From: Rheum nobile
Taxonomy: Eukaryota > Streptophyta > Magnoliopsida > Caryophyllales > Polygonaceae
Direction of reading: 5' to 3'
Length of the DNA stretch: 64,000 nucleotides
Assembly (NCBI GenBank): GCA_027886185.1
Contig: WOAB01000476.1
Span: 7,068,001-7,132,000 of the forward strand
The notes below the pieces were generated by a model. The model did no database searches, was not told where the DNA came from, and worked only from the letters and a program-made list of their open reading frames with translations. Below, piece after piece: positions 38,876 to 48,858 of this stretch (its first letter is position 1; every line of letters begins with the position of its first letter). Both the position numbers and the translations under genes were made by a program.

Positions 38876-39069
38876 CACGACAAAGCTCACAGGGATCAAT
38901 GTCAATATAGCCAAAGACTACGATGTAGCTCGACCAGGCGTCGCCTTAGGGGAAATTTGTAATACCAAGAAAGTGAAAGTAATTGTTATTTTTTTATTGA
39001 ATAAACTGAATTTCAATAGATAACATGCATGAATGGAAACTAGATTAGAAATAGTACTTCTTGAGATGC

Positions 39070-39461
39070 GTCGCATTTCAGCTTCGGATGATGGGCACAT
39101 CGTCTGGTGTGGCAAGCTCGTAGGCACCTTGATCGACTAATTTGGTGATTTGATAAGGGCCTTCCCTTGTTGATCCTAGCTTTCCGACATTCTCTTCTCT
39201 TGTGTTTTGAAACACCTTTCGTAGAACCCAATCACCCACTTGGAACGCACTTGTCCTTACATTGTGATTGTAGCTTCTAGTGACCCCTTTTTGGTACATT
39301 GCCATCCGGTTGGCGGCATCGTCCCGTAGCTCATCAACAGTATCCAACATGAATGTCATGAGGGATATATTTATTTCCTCGATGAGGAAAAGATAATGAG
39401 TTGTAGGGATTTAAGCTTCTTCGGGCAAGACGACTTCTCTGGCAAAAACTAGGGAGAAAGG
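39070..39461 (-). pseudogene. Ty3/gypsy integrase C-terminal fragment
   Basis: Minus-strand reading gives 'ASPFSLVFAREVVLPEEA', then 'QVGDWVLRKVFQNTREENVGKLG' and 'REGPYQITKLVDQGAYELAT'. These match the target-site and C-terminal part of plant Ty3/gypsy integrases of the Tat/Athila style. The frame is broken by the plus-strand LTR inserted at 39462. Confidence 0.75.
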
Positions 39462-40273
39462 TGATGCGCCCCTGCCCACCATGACTGCAGCTGAGGAGGA
39501 GGAAGCCATGAGCAATCGCTCACAAGGGCCCATGACAAGATCGCATGCCAAGGCCATCGCCAACGCCATACAATCGTTGATCGTGCGCATCGTCGCTAGC
39601 CAAGGCGCGCCCGAGACCGCGGTCTCTCTCAAACTCCTCACCACCATCGGCATCGCGTCAACGGCGCCTATCATTGTCATTTAGAGATTCTTTTGCTACT
39701 TTCAAACTTTTCTAGTTTTGGCAATATCTGTTTTTAGAAGTTACTATTTTTAGTAGTTTTCTATTTTGGGTGCGTGCTCCACTCATGTTGAGTGGGCTGG
39801 CCCATTAGGGTTTCACGACCTCTATATAAGGCCATCTCAGCCTTGTGTAAAAGGTTACGTCTATTTTTTAATCAAAGCTTAAGTTTGAGTGCCATTGCCT
39901 CCTTCCTTTGATCGGACGTCAAAACCCTAATCTATCTTCTCACCTCCTTCACTCCGCCGCCGACGCTATGGCCTTGCTCGATCCGTCGAGCCCTATCCTT
40001 CATCACGCCTAGTCCTGAGGCTGTGATCCAGATCCGCCACCGCTCGCCACCGCTAACGTTTTGTGATATTCATCGCGCTCAATCGTTTGCGTGTCGTGAC
40101 TTCAATCATCACGTCACCTTCACCGTGCCGCGACACTTCCCCCGCGTTCCATCATTCTCTACGTGAACCTCAAGCCTTTCGTGCAATTCGCCGAGACGAG
40201 CGACTCACCACCAAGACCTAGATCCGACACCGCCGCGACAACTTGGCCGGCATCCGAAGGCAGGAACGCATCA
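39462..40273 (+). repeat. 5' LTR of a plus-strand Ty3/gypsy element
   Basis: It begins TGATGCGCCCC inside the integrase fragment and ends AACGCATCA before the PBS. The first 220 bases encode the polyprotein tail ('MTAAEEEEAMSNRSQGPMT', 'SHAKAIANAIQSLIVRIVAS'), so coding overlaps the LTR. A TATA-like CTATATAAGG is near 39822. It is related to the LTR at 62089-63348, which starts TGATGCGTCCC. Confidence 0.8.
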
Positions 40274-40275
40274 AC

Positions 40276-40288
40276 TGGCATTAGAGCC
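40276..40288 (+). other. Primer-binding site, decayed
   Basis: TGGCATTAGAGCC matches TGGTATCAGAGCC with two changes, two bases after the LTR end. Confidence 0.75.
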
Positions 40289-41096
40289 TATGGTCTTGTA
40301 AGTCGCTATTCCATGTTTCGATTGTTCACAGAAATTTTTTCGTGTCCATTCCCTTGCTTCCGCTTCCATTTTCATGAAAATTTTTCTTCTCTCATTGTCA
40401 AACTTGCTAGTCCTAGTCGGTTTCTCAAGGCAAGCCTTGGCTGAAATTTGTTTTCTTTCTTCCCTTGCAAATTTGGTGTGATTGGTTAGTTCGGAGATCT
40501 TCCGAGATTTGGTGGTTATTTTCCTGATTTTTTTGCGTGATTTAAATTATAGGTTGTTAGCCATTATTCTCTACAATCTTCTTTCTCTCTCCTATCACAA
40601 AGATCATGTGTGATTTCTTTCTTGTTACTAAGGCCGATTTTGTTTTGATTCTATCTTATCCAAGATCTCATACAAAGTCAAAGATTCTTGGATTATTTAA
40701 TTTCAAAAAACAAAAAAAAAGCCAAGTCGGAAATTAATTAATTAATTAAAAAAAAGAAGACCCGACTTTTTGAAAGCAAAGCCAAAATAAGGCAATCCTT
40801 TAAGTATTTTCCCTTTCGGCCTTAGCTCATCTTCTCAACCTCTTCGCCGTCTAGGTCAACTCCTAGAAGGTAAGTTACGTTTGATATTGTTGATTGCTTG
40901 CGTTAGGGTTGGGATTAATTACTTGGTTTCGTTGGTTTTCGTGCTTACTTCTCACGCCTTACTTGTGTTTAGCCTAAGCCGCCCTCACGGCCATCAATAC
41001 TCCCCTCCCTACGTGAACACTTGTTGCTTGATTGTGGATTACTTTTGTCTCTTGTTCGTTTTACTTCGATGTCTGGTCATATTGTCATAGGCAGCA
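40289..41096 (+). other. Leader before gag
   Basis: T-rich untranslated leader; no conserved frame. Confidence 0.55.
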
Positions 41097-42515
41097 TGGC
41101 GGCCCCGACAAGTGGTGATGGCAATGGAGACAACCATAACAACAATCCTCCAAACCCTTCTTTGGTTCCACATCTTGATCCGACTACTCAAGACCCCATA
41201 TTGGAGCTCTCGGCCGAGCAGCGCGAGATACAAGAGCTATGATGCCAAGTTGCTCAACTCGAATCCATGCAGCGTGCGACACCCGTGTTGCCCACACCGA
41301 CACTGATGATTCCGATGGTTGCCGTGGGAGGGCCGCGCCCCACTGAAGCTGGGCCAAGCCAACCACGCGTGGACAAGGGAAAAGGGTTGATGCCCTCAAC
41401 CTCCAACCCACAACCATGCCTACAACGGATACAGTCGGTGATATAAAGCCGCCAATGATACGTTTCGCAGCGTGAACGCTATGCATCGCGAGCAACCCCT
41501 GCCGGCTACGCCAGTGGCTCCGACCGCGACAATGATTCTCAAGGTGAGTATTCTGAACCCTTTGACTTTCATGACAGGTATGCAGCCAGAGGAACTCGAC
41601 GCCGCCGTGCCATTGCCTCAATGCCTCATGACATCCGCGTACGCCGAGATGAACGCGACTCTGGGCTCCCGCATCGACCCATCCACACCCAAGGCATTGA
41701 GCTGCGTCAGCATCGACATGCCCCCCACTCCAGTGCCTTTCGACGTAAACGACCATCTTGGCCACCAAAGCACGCGCACACCGCGCTACGGCTCCGATAG
41801 CTATGGTTCGACTACGCCGACAATCCACGATGACTTTGACAAGTTCGACGACGAAGAGATGGAAGACTCCGGCATGATAACCCCATCCTCCTACCACCCT
41901 CCCCTTGGTGATCCCATTGAGCTCCAGGACAGGCCCGTGGATTGGATTCCGCCCCCACACCAGCAAGTAGGCCCACACCATCATGTCCAAGGTGACAATA
42001 CGCGTGAAACTCGTGGCCAGCACCACGAGGACATGCCGCGTGACTTTCATCGCCGCAACGATGCCTATGCCCCTACGCGATGACCGCGACACGCCGAGCA
42101 CAACACACCACCCGCGGTCTTCGCCACGGACGATGTTCAGGACGGCCGCGCTCGCCGACAACTTCGTCGCGCTCAAGCACCTGCACAACACGCTTACGTG
42201 CCCCAGCCTGCCCAACCCGCCCCACGGCTTAGCCACCACGAGGTAAAGGTCAAATATGAGCATTTCTTTGGTGAATATGATCCGGCTGTTTTTCTTGAGT
42301 GGGTGCAGGCTACAGAGTACACTTTGAGATATTGTCACATCCCCATAGACGAGCATGTTGACACGGCAATACTTCACTTTTGAGGCACTGCACGCGTTTG
42401 GTGGCACATGTACGTTGATGACCGCATTCGTCGCCACCTTGTACCCATCATCGAGTGGCACTAGCTTGTCTACGTCATGACCTAGAAGTACACGCCCGCT
42501 GACTATAGAAACCAG
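41097..42515 (+). pseudogene. gag N-terminal region, broken
   Basis: It starts at ATG 41097 ('MAAPTSGDGNGDNHNNNPP') and stops within 150 bases. Further pieces lie at 41472-42083 (acidic and Pro-rich linker) and 42198-42383, which begins the gag core ('YEHFFGEYDPAVFLEWVQA'). The parallel gene at 10831-12544 has the same order, so these are parts of one gag with stops (TGA 42381, TAG 42462). Confidence 0.75.
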
Positions 42516-43802
42516 ATGCGGATGGAAATTGCCATGGCATGCCAAGGCACCAAAATGCCTCTTGAGTTCTTTACTCACTTGGAGGACATGTACTACAAGG
42601 CAAGCATAAGTGTCGCCCCATCCACCCTTCGGACGAAGTTTCTTAGTGGCTTGAATGTGCCAATACGTGACCAGCTTGAGATTTTTCCAATCAAGGATCT
42701 CAACACCTTGACTCACACCGCGATGCAAATCCACAATCAACTCTCCCGTCGCCGGAGGTCATCTTGGCAACTTCAAGGCCAACGAAGGTATGATTCTAAC
42801 CCTGGTCATTCCCTTACTACTAATGTGCGCGCTCCATCCACAAGAGCCACCGCGTCTAGCCAAGGCCAAAATGCCAAGACCGCGACACCAACCTCCACTG
42901 CCGCTCGCGAGACCGCGCCTATGGGCCCCTCCCCGGGCACTGAACGCGCGTGTGACCTTGAATGCTTCAAGTGTGGAGGGCGAGGCCACTACAAGAGGGA
43001 TTGTCCGAACACAAAGAAGGTCCTCTTCTCCAACATTACCGCCGGCTATGAATCTTACGAGGAGGAGGACGCCCAACTTGAGACCATCGAAGAAGGATTC
43101 GAGGATGACACCAAGGAAGCCTACGCGTGTGAGGCCACCGCGCTCCATGACGGCACGCCTCTCAGCCTTGTCACGCGCCGTATCCTCCCCGTCAAGGAGG
43201 CCACACTGGTCGACCAACGCGAGAACCTCTTCCACACGCATTGCCTGGTCAAGACGGCGTCCCTGAGTGTCATCATAGATGGGGGCAGCTGCTGCAACAT
43301 CATCAATGAGAAAGTGGTCAACCATTTCAGCCTGCCAACCACGCCTCACCCACAGCCCTATGGCCTCCAGTGGATTTCTTCGAGTTCTGGTAACACTGTA
43401 ACTCGTCAATGTCTTATCTCTTTTTCCATTGGTCAGTATTCAGACTCGGTCCTATGTGATGTCATTGCAATGGACGCCACGCACCTCTTGCTAGGGCGCC
43501 CATGGAAATTCGACAGGCGCGTTCTTCACAATGGCTATTTAAACACTTACGTGTTTACTTACCACGGGAAGCGCGTCACCCTCTTACCCATGTCTCCACA
43601 TGAGATTCTACAGGACCAGGTAGAGCGAGATCGTCAGAAGGCTATCGAAGCAGCCGCGACCGCAGCAACGCCGCCGCGATCCAACCCAACTTCTGGCGAT
43701 TTGTCACCTACGCCAAGCACTGGCTCCAGAACGTCGCGTCGTGTCCAAGGCCAACACGGCGCCGCTTTAGATACTGATCGCGCCGCAAGCAACATCGCGT
43801 GA
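42516..43802 (+). CDS. gag C-terminus, CCHC knuckle and retropepsin (428-residue open frame)
   Basis: The longest clean element frame in the window. Residues 1-75 finish the gag core ('MPLEFFTHLEDMYYKASI', 'LEIFPIKDLNTLTHTAMQI'). A CCHC knuckle, CFKCGGRGHYKRDC, is at about residues 150-163. The aspartic protease follows, with the active site in VIIDGGSCCNI (about residue 250) and a flap/C-terminal part 'LLLGRPWKFDRRVLHNGY'. It ends in an Ala/Pro/Ser-rich tail and TGA at 43802. No reverse transcriptase follows. In a complete element this would be the middle of a gag-pol polyprotein; here it is a surviving fragment with its start lost. Confidence 0.8.
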   Translation: MRMEIAMACQGTKMPLEFFTHLEDMYYKASISVAPSTLRTKFLSGLNVPIRDQLEIFPIKDLNTLTHTAMQIHNQLSRRRRSSWQLQGQRRYDSNPGHSLTTNVRAPSTRATASSQGQNAKTATPTSTAARETAPMGPSPGTERACDLECFKCGGRGHYKRDCPNTKKVLFSNITAGYESYEEEDAQLETIEEGFEDDTKEAYACEATALHDGTPLSLVTRRILPVKEATLVDQRENLFHTHCLVKTASLSVIIDGGSCCNIINEKVVNHFSLPTTPHPQPYGLQWISSSSGNTVTRQCLISFSIGQYSDSVLCDVIAMDATHLLLGRPWKFDRRVLHNGYLNTYVFTYHGKRVTLLPMSPHEILQDQVERDRQKAIEAAATAATPPRSNPTSGDLSPTPSTGSRTSRRVQGQHGAALDTDRAASNIA

Positions 43803-44035
43803 AAGGACAGAACGCGGCCCACTGAGCCCTGGTCTGGCACGCCCCATGCTAGCTCAAGCACTGAGACCCCCAACCATAATGCCTCTCGTAGCGCGCCAGG
43901 TGCATCACCAACTACACAGTTGGCCGAACGCCAGCTGAAGAGCCCCGCGTTGCAGGGTCGTTGTGAGCACCGCTTGCTTCTCGCGCGGCCAAGCGACCTT
44001 ACTGCCACGTTGAACGGAAAGGCGCCTGCTTCCTG

Positions 44036-44160
44036 TTGGTGCCAACTCCCATCATGCATAGCGCGCCCATTGGAGACATAGCTTACGAGCTCGCGCTGCT
44101 AGACACCTACGGTGTCCACGCGACCTTCAACGTCGCCGACTTGCTTAGTAGCTCCTTAAC
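44036..44160 (+). pseudogene. Integrase C-terminal tail joined to protease region
   Basis: The plus frame reads 'IGDIAYELALLDTYGVHATF' then NVADL, the segment that normally follows the integrase C-terminal domain (compare GDNAYEVELPPDFGVHSTFN in the copy at 63.4 kb). It lies only about 240 bases after the protease stop, so reverse transcriptase, RNase H and most of integrase (about 3 kb) are deleted. Confidence 0.75.
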
Positions 44161-44399
44161 ACTTCTGTCGGTTCGTGTTTGGTCAAAGGGTTTTTACAAG
44201 TTCATTCAAGTTTTTGTGGCTTGTTTTTGCTTGATCGGGTCTACCCAAAGCTACCCTAAAACTTGAAGCTTGCAACCTGAATTTTGTGAAACTTTACAAT
44301 CAAATTTTGGCACTTGCTGGTTCGAGGTTCCATTGGTTGATTGCTTTCTCTTTTGTTCTTGTGTGCTTGGTATTTGCTTTGGGTTACTAACTTGCAAGG

Positions 44400-44978
44400 A
44401 GAGTACCCTGGATCCTTCCAACAAGCAAAAGGGAATTACCATCAACGATCCTACACCCACCCCACCAGTCACTATGGAGACATTTCTAAAAGCCTTCCAA
44501 ACAAGCAAGGAAGAGCAACACGATTGAGAACTCCCTTAGTTGGATGCGGCCAAATGGCCAGCGAGAAGAAGGCGGTTCCATGCACTCACCACGCCATGAA
44601 GGAGACCATCTCGGAGCCATGCTGAATGCCTTATTTAGGATGGCCCTCAATGAGAAAGCTACCACATCCCAAGCTCCTTATGTTGCCACCACTCGCCAAG
44701 AGCAAGGTTTGGGTGAGGATCACTTGTCTAATGTCAATTCATACCCCCCTATTCGGACTCACTATGCAGGTATTGGCGTAAGAAATGCCCCGCCACAGCC
44801 CTTCTTTAGGCCGACTCCCTTGCCAAGGAAGAATGTGCTAAGGAATCTCCCTCTTAGGGACCATCCTAGGGAGAGAGTAGGCCAGTTCAAAAGGGTCAAC
44901 GCCAGGACCAATGAGGGTACTTTAAAGAAGACTATGAGAGACCCCAAGCAAACAAGCACTAAAGTTAAAACAATTTGA
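44400..44978 (+). pseudogene. gag fragment of the 7-9 kb element family
   Basis: It shares with 7996-8640 the order 'TMETFLKAFQTSKEE' (there TMETLLQAIQTTKNG), a 'TTRQEQG' segment, 'YPPIRTHYAGIGVRNAP' and an Arg-rich end. Leader-like T-rich DNA precedes it from about 44160. It stops before the gag core. Confidence 0.7.
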
Positions 44979-45704
44979 ATGAGATACTGGTCAATTTTAT
45001 AATATAAACCAATCAAGCGGTACTTATCCATGTTACGGGCCTGACTAGTAAATTGTCCTTTAGAAAATTGACTAGAAACCTGAAAGGCATGGGGTAATAG
45101 TAAAATTAGATAACCTAGGAACGTTGATCTCAAACCAAATACTTTTGCTTAATCATCCAACTTATTGTTAAAGGATACTGGAAATCAACGCGAAAATCAA
45201 ATGAAAAGAGCACACACAAGAGATAGTGAATAGATTCATAAGTAGAGAGTGAATAGATTCATAAGTAGATATCAAACACAATCATAAGACTTGTTAGTAA
45301 AAGAGATAGATGGAGATGAGAGAAATATGTTGTGTATTTCGAGCTGAGAGGTACATAATAAATAGAGGGAAAGGGAAACTAAAGAGACCAAAAAACTATC
45401 AGAAAAATAGCCTAGGAAATATACACCTAGATTTACAGCTGTATATTTAAACCTAAAGTAGACTAGAGTTAAATACAACTTAACGGCTTAGATATATCTC
45501 TACCTAAGCATCATCCAAATTATTCCTTTCTATAAAGTCAAATTCATCTTTGTTGCACACAAATAGCAACCGGGGTCAATTTCAGAGCACAAAACTGAAT
45601 TAAACATATGTCTTTACCTTAGCATCACCTAAATTATTCCTTTTCTATAAAGTCAGCTTCATCAAACAAATTGAGACACAAGCATATATTGCTATCTGAC
45701 ATGT
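44979..45704. other. Non-coding block with short direct repeats
   Basis: No gene. 'tagtgaatagattcataagtag' type DNA is repeated at 45227 and 45250. A block of about 55 bp around 'catccaaattattcctttctataaagtca' (45510-45550) recurs with changes at 45625-45665. A solo LTR remnant is possible, but no clear ends are seen. Confidence 0.4.
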
Positions 45705-46120
45705 CTATGAACCATAGGTAGGGTAGTTCAACTCGGCTCCACTAAGCTTTTCGCTTAAGAAGGCTATGGGCTTCCTATCTTGCAAAAGCACGCCTCCTAT
45801 GCCAATACCGAAGGCATCACACTCCACTTCAAATGTCTTAGAGAAGTCCGAAAGCTGCAGAAGTGGGGTGTGACAAATGCGGTCCTTCAAGGTGTCAAAG
45901 GCTTATTGGTGCTTGTCCTTCCAACTGAAGGGGCTGTTTTTCTTGGTCAACTCATGCAAGGGTCCAGCAATGACACTAAAATCACGTACAAACCACCTAT
46001 AGAAGCCAGCCAATCCAAGGAAGGAACACACCATTGTAGCGGTAGTGGGCTCCGACCACTCCACTATAGCCTTCACTTTCTCCTCATCTACCTTCAATCC
46101 ATCTTAAGAAACAACAAATC
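45705..46120 (-). pseudogene. Ty3/gypsy RT-RNase H fragment
   Basis: Minus-strand reading gives 'MKVDEEKVKAIVEWSEPTTA' and 'SFLGLAGFYRWFVRDFS' (end of reverse transcriptase), then, after a frame change, 'DFSKTFEVECDAFGIGIGGV' and 'RKPIAFLSEKLSGAELNYPT' (start of RNase H). It is an isolated piece ending close to the CACTA terminus. Confidence 0.85.
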
Positions 46121-46156
46121 CAAGAAAAACAGTAGAAGAAGAGCAAAATGTACATT

Positions 46157-48660
46157 CACTACTATAGAACTCACCTAATAACCCATAAAAAATAACCCGG
46201 GCGTTCAATAGACGAGTTATAAAGCTGTCGAAATAAATGGTGTTATATTTTATAACCCAGGCATTCAACATCCGCGTTAATAGAACGAATGACACAATCA
46301 AATAACTTGGTGTTATAAATATCCGGGTTATTTCTACCTATGTAATGATCCGGTTTTTTAAGCTCCAGGTGATTTGTGATTAAATTAATCTTCTCATGTA
46401 ATGCCCAGATTATATAATCTCTTATCAAGACAGAGCAATCTAATCGAAGCCCTAATTCTGTGTTGCACTAGCGGCTTGCCTCTTCTCCATTCTTCTCCTT
46501 CAATGAAAAAGAGCACTAGACCAAATTGTTCACCATTGACGAACTGAGCCCTAACACCATTGATCGAGCCCCACATTAACTTCTGTTATGACAACGAGTA
46601 CTACGGCCCCCTCACTCAGCGCTCGCAGATATGGAAGGTGTCAGATGGCCCGTCACTACGATCCTAACCCTTTCGACGAGCCTGAAGATGACAATCCTTT
46701 CTCTGTAATACTCTCTTCCCTTCGCCTTGTGTTTTTCTTCTTAATTATTGTAATTGGTTTGACTTGTGCTTGTGCTTCATCCGCCAGATTTTTCCGTGTT
46801 TTGTCTTAGCCTGGTGATTACTTTGTTCAATTGGTCAACTGTTGATCTTAGGTTATTAATCGGTTTGGACTGTTGTTCTTGCTAGTGGCAGTAATTTGAA
46901 TTAGAAGAAGATTATTCGGTGCACTTTTCGACCGATATTTTGAACCATTTGGAATTGCAAAGTTGACTTTACTTTAGTACATTAATGGCATCAAAGGCAG
47001 TATAGATATAGTAATCTTGTTGCAATCATTCTGCACAGATTTTGGTAGTTTTTAATCAATTGATGTAAAGAGCAAATTCATTGGTAGAAAATGAGTATGT
47101 TATGTCCATCTTTTCTATTCCAATTTAGTCACTTCTTCATTGTATTATACCTGTACTGGACTGATAGTTGTATGCTATTGTCATGTACTCATGTGTGAGT
47201 GTCATATGTATAGAGGACCCTTAATTTACTCTTTGTTTTGTTAATTGGATTAAAAATGAGAATAAATTACTCTGATGATATCTTTGTGTGATATATGTAA
47301 CTAGGAACGGGGCAGGACATTAGGACAATCAAACTATGGTGGTGGTGCATTCTATACAAGGGTAAACTTTATTCTTGATTAACTTTCTACTTAAGTATGA
47401 TCATAATATCACTAGAAAGTTTGAATTTGTTGTATGATCTAGCCCAATTCATATCAGAAAGATAGAATCTGTTGCTTTTTGATACTTACAGTTTATTTGG
47501 CTGCTTTAGTGCAAGCTACATGCATGATTAGGGTTGCTTCCTATATGATTAGAGTTGCATTCATTTTATGTGGTTTTGTATTAATAAGCTTTACTTGTGT
47601 TGTTGAAATTGTTTGTTCTTTTCTAGACTTCACATTTTAATTGATCTTTCTGATATTTTTGTTGGGTTTCAGACACCTGGAAGCGTGCCTTCTGCCACAA
47701 ACTCAAGCCTTTATCACTTCCTCCTGAGCCGGCTGATTTCTATAACCCTACTGCCATTGTTGATATTCCCCTTGACTCAAAAAAGGTAATGTAAATTCTA
47801 ATAGTCACTATTATAGTTTAGTTTTCATCTATTCAGAGACGTTCTTTATCTGACTGCTCGGAGCTTTTAATATAGGATTTGAAAAAGAAAGAGAGGGAAC
47901 TCCAAGCTAAATAGGCAGAATTGCGAAAGAGGGAGCGAGTACTTTGATTATCAAAATATTGGTACATTTATTCATTTTGATATTCGTTCTTTTCCACCTA
48001 GTATGATAATATTGCAAATTCTTGTTTTAGAAATCATTTAATCATTTTAGTTAATCTGTTGACCTAGATTTTTGGTTGTCTACAAGAAGTCAAGCGGAGA
48101 GAGGATGCTGCAGCACGAGGTTCATTGTTTTAGTGGTCCACTTGTTTTTCTATCTATCAACATTTTCTTCCATAGGATTACATGATGAACATTTAAACAG
48201 ACTGGAACTTGATTTGTTTAACCAGTACTATAGAGATACCAAAATAGAGTACTATGTTCTGGTTATTTGTAGGTTACTTTGAAATTAATTTTTCATTCTC
48301 ATCTTTGCAGCTAGAATAGTTCTGAAAGAGAAGAATTGGCCATCGTTTTCCCCCATTATTCACCATGATATCGCGAATGAAATCCCAAAATGCAATATAC
48401 GGCTTTCACAACATTGTTAGGTTTGTTCTGCACCAACCCGAAATTTCTCAATCTTTATGGTTGTGTAAAAGCTGCAACAGACCGGGCACTGCAGATACTA
48501 CAACTTCATTCCATTGTTTCTTTTCACCTTCCAATTTTTTTCTTTGCATTATTTGATTCATTTAATTCGTCATATGGTAACCAATTTGATCTCAATATCA
48601 GGCTATTGCATTCAATTGTGGCAAGTTGCAGTACCAATAAATTGTTTAAGTGACTAACTG
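46157..48660 (+). mobile_element. CACTA-type transposon 5' end with captured gene (right end not found)
   Basis: A terminus CACTACTATAGAA starts at 46157, preceded by ATT as a possible half of a 3-bp target duplication. Subterminal DNA has repeated motifs in both orientations (ATAACCCGGGCGTTCAATAG, TATAACCCAGGCATTCAACA, ATCCGGGTTATTTC), typical of CACTA ends. A decayed SCAMP gene fragment lies inside. The opposite TAGTG end was not found before the LTR remnant at 48.7 kb, so the right boundary given is only the end of the gene fragment. Confidence 0.5.
46645..48440 (+). pseudogene. SCAMP: SCAMP (secretory carrier membrane protein) gene fragment
   Basis: Exons recognised: 46645-46704 (MARHYDPNPFDEPEDDNPFS), 47305-47361 (QSNYGGGAFYTR), 47673-47785 (TPGSVPSATNSS, then EPADFYNPTAIVDIPLDSKK), 47876-47938 (DLKKKERELQAK), 48087-48119 (KRREDAAAR) and 48311-48440 (HHDIANEIP, then LQYTAFTTLLGLF). 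These are the cytosolic NPF-repeat and coiled-coil region and the start of the first membrane span of plant SCAMPs, which act in secretory and endocytic membrane traffic. Introns are kept, so it was copied as DNA, not from mRNA. It is dead: a one-base loss in exon 3, a TAG at 47912-47914 in exon 4, and an indel in exon 6. The rest of the gene, with the remaining three membrane spans, is missing. Confidence 0.85.
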
Positions 48661-48719
48661 TTGGTCAGTGTTCTATTGCCATGCGTTCAAATAAACTAGA
48701 AGTGACTAACTGTTTCCAT
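48441..48719. other. DNA after the SCAMP fragment
   Basis: Nothing coding is recognised. A short direct repeat 'agtgactaactgtt' occurs at 48648 and 48701. Confidence 0.4.
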
Positions 48720-48858
48720 ACTTGGGGTTTTAAAGTGGTATTTCTTCTAAGAGGACCACTGGCTCCGGGTGGTAATGGCATCGGTTTAGTCTCCTGATGG
48801 CTCTTCCTTACACACTGGCTCTCCATGATCTTGATGTGGCATATGCGTGATCACATCA
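48720..48858 (-). repeat. 3' LTR remnant of the minus-strand pol region
   Basis: It ends GTGATCACATCA at 48858, followed by 'tcctccctctc', the complement of a purine tract. Only the U3 start is kept; the rest of the LTR is missing. Confidence 0.6.

Noticed and set aside
41184..42740. Minus-strand 518-residue open frame, the longest in the window
   Set aside because: It is the antisense of a GC-rich broken gag whose plus-strand reading has clear gag motifs; the minus product has no recognisable domain.
46588..46809. The 73-residue frame over SCAMP exon 1 taken as a small membrane protein
   Set aside because: The hydrophobic end is translated intron; only the first 20 residues from 46645 are SCAMP exon.
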